From Falsiroseomonas sp051859025 (GTDB lineage Bacteria > Pseudomonadota > Alphaproteobacteria > Acetobacterales > Acetobacteraceae), in NCBI RefSeq assembly GCF_051859025.1, contig NZ_JBHYGL010000019.1, positions 5,064 to 69,063 on the forward strand: a DNA stretch of 64,000 nucleotides, in the 5' to 3' direction. Position numbers and translations under genes: made by a program. Below the pieces are notes generated by a model. It had not been told where the DNA came from, did no database searches, and was given only the letters and a program-made list of their open reading frames with translations. This document shows positions 45,800 to 54,180 of this stretch, one piece after another (positions within the stretch are counted from its first letter, which is position 1; the number at the start of each line of letters is the position of its first letter).

Positions 45800-46669
45800 T
45801 CAAACCCGTTCCCCCGCCACCCAGGCCTCGCAGCACGCCTTCGCCAGCGCGCGGACGCGGCCGATATAGGCGGCGCGTTCGGTCACGCTGATGGCGCCGC
45901 GGGCGTCCAGCAGGTTGAAGCGGTGGGACGCCTTGATGCACTGGTCATAGGCCGGCAACGCCAGCGGCGGGTCATAGGCCAGGAGGGACAGGCACTCGCG
46001 CTCGGCGTCGGCAAAATGCTGGAACAGCATCCCCGTGTCCGCACCCGAGAAATTGTGGTGGGAGTATTCGACCTCCGCCCGGTGGAACACGTCCCGGTAC
46101 TTCACGCCGCGCCCATTGAAATCGAGCTCGTACACGTCATCCACGTCCTGGATGAACATCGCGAGCCGTTCCAGCCCGTAGGTCATCTCGAAGCTCGGCA
46201 CCTCGCAGGTGATGCCGCCGACCTGCTGGAAATAGGTGAACTGGCCCACCTCCATCCCGTCGCACCAGATCTCCCACCCCAGCCCCCAGGCGCCGAGCGT
46301 CGGGCTCTCCCAGTCATCCTCCACGAAGCGGAAGTCGTGCTTCATCGGATCGAGGCCGAGGTCCCGGTAGCTGGCCAGCAGCAGATCCTGCGCATCGCGC
46401 GGGGACGGCTTCATGATGACCTGGTACTGGTAGTAGTGCTGCAGCCGGTTCGGGTTCTCTCCGAAGCGGCCATCCGACGGGCGGCGGGATGGCTGCACAT
46501 AGGCCGCCGCCCAGGGCTTCGGCCCCAGCGCGCGCAAGGTCGTCGCGGGGTGGAAGGTGCCCGCGCCAACTTCCATGTCGTAGGGCTGCAGGATCAGGCA
46601 GCCCTGCGCGCTCCAGAACCTGTGGAGGCGCAGGATGATTTCCTGGAAGGACGGCGCTTTGTCGGACAT
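45800..46669 (-). CDS. glyQ: Glycyl-tRNA synthetase alpha subunit
   Basis: Catalytic alpha chain of the bacterial alpha2beta2 glycyl-tRNA synthetase; activates glycine. In the 289-residue product, SFQEIILRLHRFWSAQGC, LQPYDMEVGAGTFHPAT, YVQPSRRPSDGRFGENPNR and WEIWCDGMEVGQFTYFQQ are class II GlyQ hallmarks. The beta-subunit gene lies on the same strand but 717 bases away, beyond vapBC. It is divergent from the NTF2-like gene. Confidence 0.96.
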   Translation of the reverse strand: MSDKAPSFQEIILRLHRFWSAQGCLILQPYDMEVGAGTFHPATTLRALGPKPWAAAYVQPSRRPSDGRFGENPNRLQHYYQYQVIMKPSPRDAQDLLLASYRDLGLDPMKHDFRFVEDDWESPTLGAWGLGWEIWCDGMEVGQFTYFQQVGGITCEVPSFEMTYGLERLAMFIQDVDDVYELDFNGRGVKYRDVFHRAEVEYSHHNFSGADTGMLFQHFADAERECLSLLAYDPPLALPAYDQCIKASHRFNLLDARGAISVTERAAYIGRVRALAKACCEAWVAGERV

Positions 46670-46759
46670 GCGGGGGCGGATCTTGCCGGGGGAGGTTTCA
46701 GGCGTTCATTACCCCCGGCGCCGGGAAGCCGGCAAGCAACCTCGCCGGAGCCCCACCCC

Positions 46760-47164
46760 ATGCACCCGACCGAAGCCCTGATCCGCCGCTACTACGCCGC
46801 CTTCAATGCCGGCGACCGCGCCGCGATGCTGGCCCTGCTGCATGATCAGGTGGCGCATGACCCGAACCAGGGGACGCGGCGCATCGGCAAGCAGGCATTC
46901 ACGCAATTCCTCGCCCGCATGGACGGCGCCTATGCCGAACAGCTCGAGGATATCGTCGTGATGGTGGACGCCACCGGCACCCGCGCCGCGGCCGAGTTCA
47001 CCGTGGTGGGCCGGTATCTCCGCACCGATGAAGGCCTGCCCGAGGCGCGCGGCCAGACCTACCGAATCCCCGCCGGCGCCTTCCTGGCGGTGGAGGGCGC
47101 CCTCATCAGCCGCATCACCACCTACTACAACCTCGAGGACTGGATCGCTCAGGTCTCGGCCTGA
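46760..47164 (+). CDS. NTF2-like protein, ketosteroid isomerase-related
   Basis: A 134-residue single-domain cone-barrel protein (SnoaL/NTF2 superfamily). It has the opening helix EALIRRYYAAFNAGDRAAMLALL and the closing strand ALISRITTYYNLEDWIAQV. Such proteins bind hydrophobic ligands or isomerise them, and the ligand here is unknown. GGAG precedes the ATG. Its last 16 bases overlap the 3' end of the convergent alpha/beta hydrolase gene. Confidence 0.83.
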   Translation: MHPTEALIRRYYAAFNAGDRAAMLALLHDQVAHDPNQGTRRIGKQAFTQFLARMDGAYAEQLEDIVVMVDATGTRAAAEFTVVGRYLRTDEGLPEARGQTYRIPAGAFLAVEGALISRITTYYNLEDWIAQVSA

Positions 47165-47841
47165 GACACGACATCGAGGATCAGCCGCGCCAACTCCCCC
47201 GGCGCCTCGATCGGCACCATGTGGCCGCTGCCCTCGATGATGTGCAGCCGCGCGCCGGGGATGCCCGCGGCGATCTCGCGCGCTTCCTCCACGCTGCGGA
47301 GCGCATCCTGCGCGGCGGCCACCACCAGGGTCGGGCAGGCGATCCCGCCCAGCCGGTCGTCGAAAGGCGGGCGCGGCATCATCGTCTGCCGCAGGAAGAC
47401 CTCGCCGCCCAGCCGGTCCCCCATCGCCCGCAGCCGGTCCACCAGCGCGGCATCGCCGGCGCGGCCAGGGTGCAGGCCGCGGGCGATGGCGGCGCGGCTC
47501 ATGCCCCGGAAGGCTTGCCCCTCCGGCCGTCCCGCGATGGCCTGGCGCCTGGCCTGCTGGGACGCGCTCTCCCCCCGCGCGGAGGTCGCGACCAGCACCA
47601 GCGCCCGCACCCGGCCCGGCGCCATCCGCGCCACTTCCCGCGCCACGAAGCCGCCCATGGAAAAGCCCACCAGCACGAAGCGTTCGGGGGCGCCTGCCAG
47701 CACCCGCGCCGCCATGCCCTCGATGGTGTCGTCCTGGAACAGGTCGCCGTGATGCACCGGGCCGATCGGCGCCAGCAGCGGCGCCAATTCGTCCCACATC
47801 CCCGCATCCAGCATGAAGCCGGGCAGCAGCACCACGCCCAT
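47149..47841 (-). CDS. Alpha/beta-fold hydrolase
   Basis: A 230-residue cytoplasmic hydrolase. The oxyanion region LLPGFMLDAGMWDEL is followed by the nucleophile elbow LVGFSMGGFVA, a late Asp (AAAQDALRS) and His (EGSGHMVPIEAP). It resembles small esterases or BioH/MhpC-like enzymes, and the substrate is not evident. The ATG at 47841 was chosen over a TTG two codons upstream. The 3' end overlaps the convergent NTF2-like gene by 16 bases. Confidence 0.83.
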   Translation of the reverse strand: MGVVLLPGFMLDAGMWDELAPLLAPIGPVHHGDLFQDDTIEGMAARVLAGAPERFVLVGFSMGGFVAREVARMAPGRVRALVLVATSARGESASQQARRQAIAGRPEGQAFRGMSRAAIARGLHPGRAGDAALVDRLRAMGDRLGGEVFLRQTMMPRPPFDDRLGGIACPTLVVAAAQDALRSVEEAREIAAGIPGARLHIIEGSGHMVPIEAPGELARLILDVVSQAET

Positions 47842-47914
47842 CGCCAACCCACCCCCTTGCGCGCCGCCCGCGCCGGGGCGGAGGCTACCCCGGCGCCCTC
47901 AAGGAATCACGCCC

Positions 47915-48100
47915 ATGCCCGAGATCATGGTCTTCGCCGCCACCGGCCGCACCACCGAACAGAAGCGCGGCCTGGCGCGCGACCTGACCGACGCCATGGT
48001 GAAGAATTTCGGCGTGCCGGCCGAAAGCGTCACCGTCCAGATCATCGAATCGCCCAAGGATTCCAAGGCCAAGGGCGGCATCCTGTTCTGCGATCGCTGA
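47915..48100 (+). CDS. 4-oxalocrotonate tautomerase family protein
   Basis: A 61-residue tautomerase. Pro2 follows the initiator Met (MPEIMVFAATGRTTEQKRGL) and becomes the catalytic N-terminal proline. A conserved segment FGVPAESVTVQIIESPKD follows. Members isomerise unsaturated dicarboxylates in meta-cleavage pathways or have promiscuous dehalogenase-type activity. AAGGAAT precedes the ATG. No aromatic pathway genes are adjacent, so the physiological substrate is open. Confidence 0.85.
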   Translation: MPEIMVFAATGRTTEQKRGLARDLTDAMVKNFGVPAESVTVQIIESPKDSKAKGGILFCDR

Positions 48101-48106
48101 CGGCTC

Positions 48107-48796
48107 CTATGCCGGCACCACCATGAAATTCTCGTTGGAGGGATAGCGGCGGAACGTCGCCCGCACCCCATAGCCCAGCCGCGCCAGCCATTGCCGGAAG
48201 GGCGCGGCGTTGCGGTTATGCACCTCGATGAACATGCGCGGCCGCCAGGTGGCGATCAGCCCCTCCAGCCCCGCCAGCACGCCGAGTTCCATCCCCTCCA
48301 CATCCAGCTTGATGAAGTCGATCCGCCGCCCCGCCAGCAGATCGTCGCCGCGCCGCAGCGGGATGGTGGCGCCGGCGGCATCCAGCACCAGGCCGGAGCC
48401 GCCCAGATTGTTCGGCGGCACCACGGCGCGCGCCATGCCCTCCGCCTCCGCCAGCCCGAAGCCCAGAAGGCTGGCATCCACCCGCGATGCCAGGTCGTTC
48501 AGCAGCAGGTTGAGGCGCAGGATCTCGATGGCCGGCGGATTGGGCTCGATCACCACCACGCCGGCGGGCGCCAGGAACTTCGAGACATAGACGGCGTGGT
48601 TGCCGACATTCGCGCCGATATCGACGTAATGCGCACCGGGCGGGAGATACCGGGCGATGATGGCGATCTCCTCCGCCTCGTAGAACTCGCCGGCGGCATG
48701 GTGCTTCTGGATCGCGTCCCGTTCATTCGCAACGAAGAAGCGGATCTCCTCGCCCCCGATGGTGGCGGTGACGACGGAACCATTGATGCGCTTCAT
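48107..48796 (-). CDS. FkbM-family methyltransferase
   Basis: A 229-residue SAM-dependent methyltransferase. Motif I is YVDIGANVGNHAVYVSKFL, with the acidic end of the second strand in VVVIEPNPPA and the post-motif IDFIKLDVEGMELGVLAGL. FkbM enzymes O-methylate sugars or secondary metabolites. The gene starts 3 bases after the S49 protease stop and is presumably co-transcribed with it. The substrate is unknown. Confidence 0.88.
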   Translation of the reverse strand: MKRINGSVVTATIGGEEIRFFVANERDAIQKHHAAGEFYEAEEIAIIARYLPPGAHYVDIGANVGNHAVYVSKFLAPAGVVVIEPNPPAIEILRLNLLLNDLASRVDASLLGFGLAEAEGMARAVVPPNNLGGSGLVLDAAGATIPLRRGDDLLAGRRIDFIKLDVEGMELGVLAGLEGLIATWRPRMFIEVHNRNAAPFRQWLARLGYGVRATFRRYPSNENFMVVPA

Positions 48797-48799
48797 CGC

Positions 48800-49618
48800 C
48801 TACAGCCCGAGCCTGGCCCAGGCGGCCCGTTCCTCCACCACCGCCATCGCCCCTTCCGCGATCGCGGCGCCGGACAGCAGGCGCAGCGGCCAGGGCGGGC
48901 GCCGGGCGCCAATCGGCACCAGGCGCGCCTTCTCCCCGAACCGGGCGCGGAGGTCAGACGACGCCTCCCCGATCCGGTCCGCCAGGCCAAGCTCCACCGC
49001 CCGCCCGCCGGTCCAGAAGCGGCCGGTGAACAACTCATCCTCGCTGGCCTTCAGCGCGGCGCCGCGCCGGCCGCGCACCCAATCCTTGAAGGTCACATGC
49101 AAATCGGCCAGCAGCGCCTCCAGCCGCTCGACATCCTTCGGCTTCTCCGGCCCGAAGGGGTCGAGGAAGCTCTTCTCGCCCCCCGCCGTGTGCATCCTGC
49201 GGCGCACGCCGATGCGCCCGATCGCCTCCTCCAGCCCGAAGCCCGCGCTGATGACGCCGATGGAGCCGACGATGGAAGCCGGGTCCACCACGATCTCATC
49301 CGCCGCGCAGGCCAGCCAATAGCCGCCGGACGCCGCGGCATCCTCGACATAGGCGGTCACGGGCACCTTCTTCTCGTCCGCCAAGCGCCGGATCCGCTGC
49401 GCCACCAGGCTGGACTGCACCGGGGAACCGCCGGGTGAATTGATCACCAGCGCGACCGCGGCCAGGCGCTTCAGGCGGAAGGCACGCTCGATCAGCGGCG
49501 CCATGCCCTCCGCGCTGATGCCGGGGGAGGAAAGGGGGCCACCGCCGCGGGCGGCGATCACGCCGGAAAGACGCAACACCGCCACCACGGGCGGGCGATC
49601 CAGGAAGGGGATTTTCAT
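48800..49618 (-). CDS. S49 family peptidase, SppA/SohB-like
   Basis: A 272-residue Ser/Lys peptidase of the signal-peptide-peptidase group. The nucleophile is Ser97 in DAAASGGYWLA and the general base is probably Lys149 in AGGEKSFLDPF. ALVINSPGGSPVQSS and ASIVGSIGVISAGFGLEE are family motifs. The N-terminus is only weakly hydrophobic (PPVVAVLRLSGVIA), so it may be cytoplasmic or peripherally bound rather than anchored. First gene of a two-gene run with the FkbM methyltransferase. Confidence 0.88.
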   Translation of the reverse strand: MKIPFLDRPPVVAVLRLSGVIAARGGGPLSSPGISAEGMAPLIERAFRLKRLAAVALVINSPGGSPVQSSLVAQRIRRLADEKKVPVTAYVEDAAASGGYWLACAADEIVVDPASIVGSIGVISAGFGLEEAIGRIGVRRRMHTAGGEKSFLDPFGPEKPKDVERLEALLADLHVTFKDWVRGRRGAALKASEDELFTGRFWTGGRAVELGLADRIGEASSDLRARFGEKARLVPIGARRPPWPLRLLSGAAIAEGAMAVVEERAAWARLGL

Positions 49619-49671
49619 GGCGGTATAGATGCGTCTCGCGGAATGGCAGACAAGCGGCGGGTGAGTTCGGT

Positions 49672-49725
49672 GGGGACGGCGCTGCCTTCCCCGGACCCCA
49701 TCCGCCAGGAGGCAGAGCCTCCTGG
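49672..49725. repeat. Intergenic GC-hairpin repeat, copy 4 (covariant)
   Basis: GGGGACGGC/GCCTTCCCC (49672-49692, one mismatch, loop GCT) and CCAGGAGGC/GCCTCCTGG (49705-49725, loop AGA). Compared with copies 2 and 6, the second stem has changed at two positions in both arms, keeping perfect pairing. It lies in the divergent gap between the S49 gene and the FAD monooxygenase gene. Confidence 0.85.
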
Positions 49726-49805
49726 ACCATCATCAGAACAACACCCCGCCCTTTCCCGCACGCGGCATCGGCGCGATATTGTCCGGACGAATCCCGAGGG
49801 ACAGC

Positions 49806-51005
49806 ATGGCCAAGGACGATCGCGTCATCATCGCAGGGGCAGGCCCCGTCGGCATGGTCGCCGCCGCCTACCTGGCGGGGGAAGGCATCCCCGTCACCAT
49901 CGTCGAACAGGCGCAGGACCTGCCCGACGACCTCCGTGCCTCCACCTTCCACCCGCCGACCCTCGACATGCTGGGCCGCTTCGGCGTGGTGCCGACGCTG
50001 ATCGACCAAGGCCTGGTCTGCCCCTTCTGGCAGTTCCGCGACCGCCACCAGGGCGTGATCGCGACCTTCGAGATGGAGCGCCTGAAGGACGACACCGCCC
50101 ACCCCTACCGCTTGCAATGCGAACAATGGCGCCTGACGCGCATGCTGCGCGAACAGATGGCCGGCAACCCCGACGTCCAGTTCATCTATGACGCGAAGGC
50201 CGACAGCGTCGCGCAGGATGCGGATGGCGTCACGCTGACGATCGAACGCGCGGATGGATCGAAGGAACCGCTCCGCGGCCGCTTCCTCATCGGCGCCGAT
50301 GGCGCGCGCAGCGCGGTCCGGCGTTCCGTCGGCACGGAATTCCGCGGCCAGACCATCCCGGAAATCTTCCTGTCCCTGTCGACAACCTTCCCCTTCCACG
50401 AGCATATCGGCGACCTCGCCAACATCGCCTATATCAGCGATCCGCAGGAATGGTTCGTGCTGCTGCGCACGGCCAGCCTGTGGCGCGTGCTGTTTCCCAC
50501 CGATCCGAATGAGACGGAGGAACAGATGACCGACCCCGTGCGGATGAATGCGCGCCTCCAGGCCGTGGTCCCCAACCCCGAGGGCTATACCGTCAAGCAC
50601 CGCACCGCCTATCGCGTGCATGAGAGGGTGGTGGACGAATACGTCCATGGCCGCGTCTTCCTCGCGGGGGATGCCGCCCATATCAACAACCCGCTCGGCG
50701 GCATGGGCATGAATGGCGGCATCCACGATGCCTTCAACCTGGCCTCCAAGCTGACCGAGGTCTGGAAGGGCGCCGATGCGTCGATGATGGGCCGCTACGG
50801 CCGCCAGCGCCGGAAGGTGGCACTCGACGTCGTGCAGCAGCAGGCGCTGCGCAACCGCCAGATCCTGAACCAGCGGGACCCCGACCAGCGCCGCGCCTAC
50901 CACGACGAGCTCCGCGCCACCGTCGCCGACCCCACGAAGCACCGCGCCTACCTGCTGCGCAGCGCGATGATCCAGTCGCTGCGCGATCTGGAGGCGGTGG
51001 CGTGA
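49806..51005 (+). CDS. FAD-dependent aromatic-type monooxygenase (PHBH fold)
   Basis: A 399-residue group A flavin hydroxylase. The dinucleotide motif is VIIAGAGPVGMVAAAYLAGEG, the DG motif FLIGADGARSAVRRSVG, and the GD motif VFLAGDAAHINNPLGGMGMNGGIHDAFNL (seen in parts). It hydroxylates an aromatic or heteroaromatic ring with NAD(P)H and oxygen. GAGGGAC lies before the ATG at 49806. It is followed after 136 bases by an amidohydrolase of the maleamate/N-carbamoylsarcosine group, suggesting a shared N-heterocycle pathway. Confidence 0.85.
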   Translation: MAKDDRVIIAGAGPVGMVAAAYLAGEGIPVTIVEQAQDLPDDLRASTFHPPTLDMLGRFGVVPTLIDQGLVCPFWQFRDRHQGVIATFEMERLKDDTAHPYRLQCEQWRLTRMLREQMAGNPDVQFIYDAKADSVAQDADGVTLTIERADGSKEPLRGRFLIGADGARSAVRRSVGTEFRGQTIPEIFLSLSTTFPFHEHIGDLANIAYISDPQEWFVLLRTASLWRVLFPTDPNETEEQMTDPVRMNARLQAVVPNPEGYTVKHRTAYRVHERVVDEYVHGRVFLAGDAAHINNPLGGMGMNGGIHDAFNLASKLTEVWKGADASMMGRYGRQRRKVALDVVQQQALRNRQILNQRDPDQRRAYHDELRATVADPTKHRAYLLRSAMIQSLRDLEAVA

Positions 51006-51141
51006 CGCGCCACCCACGCGCCCTCCCTTCGGCCGCCAAAGGCGGCTCGCGCACAGACCACCACCATCAACCCGCGCAACAGCGCGTAGGCGCGCAGCCA
51101 AGCCGGCGGAGCCGGCGCCCGGCGCCTGAGGGCAAGGCATC

Positions 51142-51765
51142 ATGAGCGGTCATCCCGAGGCCGACATCTACCACCGCCAGGGCATGGGCAACACGGCGGG
51201 GATGGGCAGGCGCCCGGCCCTCGTCATCGTCGACTACGTCAACGGCTTCGCCGATCCCGAGCATTTCGGCGGCGGCAATATCGGCCCCGCCATCGGGCAG
51301 ACGGTGAAGCTCCTCGCCTTCGCGCGCCACCATCGCTGGCCGGTCGCGCATACCCGCGTGATCTATGCCGATGACGGGTCGGATGCCGGCGTCTTCACGC
51401 TCAAGGCGCCGTCCCTGCTGAAGCTGACGGAACACTCGCCCCTGTCGCAGATCGTGGCGGAGCTCACGCCCGTGGCCGGGGAGCATATCGTCCGCAAGCA
51501 GGGGGCATCCGGCTTCTTCGACACCAATCTGGCGTCCTGGCTGCGCTACCAGGGCGCGGATACGGTCGTGGTCGCGGGCTGCACCACATCGGGCTGCGTG
51601 CGCGCCACGGTGGTGGACAGCATGCAGCACAATTTCCGCACCATCGTCGCGACGGATTGCGTGGGCGACCGCGCGATCGGCCCGCATGAGGCAAACCTTT
51701 TCGACATGGGCCAGAAATACGCTGACCTCATGACGCGCGCGCAGATCGAGGCCGCTTCAGGCTGA
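51142..51765 (+). CDS. Isochorismatase-fold amidohydrolase, N-carbamoylsarcosine/maleamate amidase type
   Basis: A 207-residue Cys hydrolase. The triad is Asp31 (ALVIVDYVNGF), Lys119 (IVRKQGASGF) and Cys152 in GCTTSGCVRATVVDS. The GCTTSGCVRATAVD-type block and DRAIGPHEANLFDMGQKYAD are what separates N-carbamoylsarcosine amidase and maleamate amidase (NicF) from nicotinamidases. Paired with a flavin hydroxylase, a late step of pyridine-ring degradation is possible. The specific substrate is inference. Confidence 0.82.
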   Translation: MSGHPEADIYHRQGMGNTAGMGRRPALVIVDYVNGFADPEHFGGGNIGPAIGQTVKLLAFARHHRWPVAHTRVIYADDGSDAGVFTLKAPSLLKLTEHSPLSQIVAELTPVAGEHIVRKQGASGFFDTNLASWLRYQGADTVVVAGCTTSGCVRATVVDSMQHNFRTIVATDCVGDRAIGPHEANLFDMGQKYADLMTRAQIEAASG

Positions 51766-51772
51766 AGACGGT

Positions 51773-51830
51773 CCAGGGCCGTCTCGGCCCTGGCGAGGGG
51801 GTGCCAGGGGGGGGGCCGGAGCCTCCCCCC
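51773..51830. repeat. Intergenic GC-hairpin repeat, copy 5
   Basis: CCAGGGCCG/CGGCCCTGG (51773-51793, loop TCT) is perfect and is a covariant form of the CCAGGGGGG/CCCCCCTGG hairpin elsewhere. A following G-run/C-run pair (51807-51830) can form a second stem. It lies between the stops of the convergent amidohydrolase and ygfZ genes. Confidence 0.8.
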
Positions 51831-51844
51831 GTGCAACACCCGTC

Positions 51845-52675
51845 TCAGCCGGCGGGCGTCTTCTCCGCCGGCAAATGCATCCACTCCGGCACCCGCGGTG
51901 TCACCACCGCGCCGCCCGCGGACAGCACCACGCCCGCCGCCAGCGCATCCAGCCGCAGCATGGCCAGGCCATGCCCGGCGCGGGCGGATCGCATCTCCCC
52001 CACCTCGACGCCATCGCGCATCACCGGCGTGCCGGGCGGCGGCAGGCCGCCCGCCACTGTCACGGGGATGATCCGCCGCTTCAGCAGGCCGCGATACTTG
52101 GTCCGGGCCGTCAGCTCCTGGCCCATGTAGCAGCCCTTGGTCCAGGACACGCCGCCGAGTTCGTCGAAGCCGCCTTCCAGCAGCACCGACTTCTCCGGCT
52201 CCAGGTCCCGGCTGCCATCGGTCAGCCCCAGCGACAGGCGGTGCACATCCCACGCCGCCTCATCCGCATCGCCGACCGGCGTGCCTCCCAGGATGCGCCA
52301 TCCCGCCTCCGGCAGCCGCGGGTCCGGCCCGGCAATGCTCCGTGGCGGCGGCAGCGAACCGCCCCAGGCCGCCAGCACCACGAAATCGGCGGAGACATCG
52401 CGCAGCGCCACCCGGCTGCGCAGCCGGAAGCGCGTCAGGCGCTGGACCAGGGATGCCGCCTGTTCGCGCTCCACATCCAGCAGCAGGCGGTCGCCATCGG
52501 ACAGAATGAAGAAATCCGCCAGCCACTTGCCCTGCGGCGTCAGCAGCGCGGCCCAGACGGCCACCCCCGGCACCGCCTTGGTCACGTCGTTGGAGACGAG
52601 TCCCTGCAGGAAGGGGATTCGATCCTCCCCCGCCACTTCAACGACTCCACGGCCCGGCAATACGGCGATCGGCAT
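51845..52675 (-). CDS. ygfZ: Folate-binding protein YgfZ (Fe-S cluster/tRNA modification factor)
   Basis: A GcvT-like folate-dependent factor that supports certain Fe-S enzymes such as MiaB. The 276-residue protein has the family signature KGCYMGQELTAR with its conserved Cys, preceded by the GcvT-fold N-terminus (LQGLVSNDVTKAVPG, LLTPQGKWLADFFI). Upstream codons in frame to 52747 are not family-like, so the ATG at 52675 was chosen. It is divergent from the family 9 glycosyltransferase. Confidence 0.92.
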   Translation of the reverse strand: MPIAVLPGRGVVEVAGEDRIPFLQGLVSNDVTKAVPGVAVWAALLTPQGKWLADFFILSDGDRLLLDVEREQAASLVQRLTRFRLRSRVALRDVSADFVVLAAWGGSLPPPRSIAGPDPRLPEAGWRILGGTPVGDADEAAWDVHRLSLGLTDGSRDLEPEKSVLLEGGFDELGGVSWTKGCYMGQELTARTKYRGLLKRRIIPVTVAGGLPPPGTPVMRDGVEVGEMRSARAGHGLAMLRLDALAAGVVLSAGGAVVTPRVPEWMHLPAEKTPAG

Positions 52676-52773
52676 GGGCCACAAGGTGGGCGGGCGAGGC
52701 CATGGTTGCAACCGGCAACCCTTCACGGGGGCGGGGTGGGGCCCCACCGCGCCGCGTGCTACGCCATCCCACG

Positions 52774-53679
52774 ATGCGCATCCTTTTCGTCACCTCCACC
52801 CGGATCGGCGATGCCGTGCTGTCCACCGGGCTGCTCGACCATCTGCTGCGCGCCCATCCCGGCGCCCGAATCACGGTGGCCTGCGGCCCGGCGGCGGAGG
52901 GCGTCTTCGCGCGCATGCCGGGGCTCGAACGCCTGATCGTGCTGCGCAAGCGCCGCTGGTCCCTGCATTGGCTGAGCCTCTGGTCGCAGGTCGCCTTCAC
53001 CTGGTGGGATCTGGTGATCGACCTGCGCGCCTCCGCCCTCGCCTGGACGGTCCCCACGCTCCGCCGCGCCACGGGGAAGGGCGGCCGCCGCCCGGGCCAT
53101 CGCCTGGTCCATCTCGGCGCGCTGCTCGGCCTGGCGCCGCCCCCCCTGCCCGTCGCCTGGACGGCGGCGGCGGATGAGGCGAAGGCGGCGGCGCTGATGC
53201 CGGGCGGGCCCTGGCTCGTGCTCGGCCCCACGGCAAACTGGGACCGCAAGGTCTGGCCGGCGGACCGTTTCGTTCATGTGGCACAGGCGCTCACCGCCCC
53301 CGGCGCCGCGCTGGACGGCGCCCGCATCGCCATCCTCGGCGGCCCCGGCGGCCCCGAACGCGCCATGGCCGCCCCCGTCCTGGCGGCCCTGCCGGGCGCG
53401 CTGGACCTGGTTGGCACGCTGTCCCTGCCGGAGGTCGCTTCGGTGCTGAAGCGCGCCGCGCTGTTCATCGGCAATGACAGCGGCCTGATGCATCTCTCGG
53501 CCGCAGCCGGCGCGCCCACCATCGGGCTGTTCGGCCGCAGCAGCGCCGCGGAATACGGCCCCTCCGGCCCCCATGCCCGCGCGGTGGAGGCCGATGGCCC
53601 GCCCTATGAATCGCCCATGACCGACCTGCCCGCGCCCCGCGTGCTGGAAGCAGCCACCGCCCTGCTATCCGCGCGGTGA
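52774..53679 (+). CDS. Family 9 glycosyltransferase (LPS heptosyltransferase-like)
   Basis: A 301-residue GT-B glycosyltransferase. It starts MRILFVTSTRIGDAVLSTGL, typical of ADP-heptose:LPS heptosyltransferases, and the C-terminal donor site is FIGNDSGLMHLSAAAGAPTIGLFG. It probably adds a sugar to LPS core or another surface glycan at the inner membrane. The TGA overlaps the GTG of the truncated family 4 gene, so the two were made as a coupled pair. Confidence 0.9.
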   Translation: MRILFVTSTRIGDAVLSTGLLDHLLRAHPGARITVACGPAAEGVFARMPGLERLIVLRKRRWSLHWLSLWSQVAFTWWDLVIDLRASALAWTVPTLRRATGKGGRRPGHRLVHLGALLGLAPPPLPVAWTAAADEAKAAALMPGGPWLVLGPTANWDRKVWPADRFVHVAQALTAPGAALDGARIAILGGPGGPERAMAAPVLAALPGALDLVGTLSLPEVASVLKRAALFIGNDSGLMHLSAAAGAPTIGLFGRSSAAEYGPSGPHARAVEADGPPYESPMTDLPAPRVLEAATALLSAR

Positions 53680-54095
53680 CGCCGCTGCGGGTGGTCATGG
53701 TGACGCAGAACTTCACCCCAGACCCCGGCGGCATCGAGACCACCATGGGCGGCGTCGCGGACCGCGTGGTCTTCGCCGGCCGGGTGGAGGAAGGGCTGAA
53801 GGCCGCGCTCTATCGCCGCGCCACCCTCTTCGCCATGCCGGTGCGGCGCGATGGTGCCTCGGTGGAGGGTTTCGGCCTCACCTATCTCGAAGCCGCCTGG
53901 CACGGGCTGGCTGCCCTGGCGGACCGCGATGGCGGCGCCGTGGATGCGGTGGCGGAGGGCGAGACCGGCCTGGTCTGCGACGGCGGCGATCCGGATGCGG
54001 TGCGCGACGCCCTGGCCGCGATGCTGGGCGACGCAACGGCCCGCGCCACCATGGGCCAGGCGGCGGCGGCGCGCGTCCGGCGCGATTTCGTCTGA
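53676..54095 (+). pseudogene. Family 4 glycosyltransferase with internal deletion
   Basis: Only 139 codons remain of a gene that is normally about 330-400. The first 25-30 residues (LRVVMVTQNFTPDPGGIETTMGG) are a normal GT4 N-terminus. They join directly to VADRVVFAGRVEEGLKAALYRRATLFAMP and the C-terminal donor-site block VEGFGLTYLEAAWHGLAALAD and AVAEGETGLV. Roughly 190-200 residues, the acceptor domain and the first half of the donor domain, are missing. The frame is kept through the join, so a short protein may still be made, but a working GT-B fold is unlikely. It starts with GTG coupled to the family 9 gene. Confidence 0.8.
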
Positions 54096-54120
54096 GATTC
54101 GGTGACGCCGCGCACGTCGC

Positions 54121-54180
54121 GCTGTTGCGCGCGGACTACATCTCGCTATTGCGCGCGGACTAGATTTTGCTGCTGCGCGG
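54121..54180. repeat. 24-bp tandem repeat, 2.5 copies, at the 3' end of the O-antigen-ligase-like gene
   Basis: Units 54121-54144, 54145-54168 and a half unit 54169-54180 differ at only a few positions. Read on the minus strand, each full unit carries a TAG in the same frame as the ligase stop. The last codons and stop of that gene have therefore been duplicated in tandem. Confidence 0.8.
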
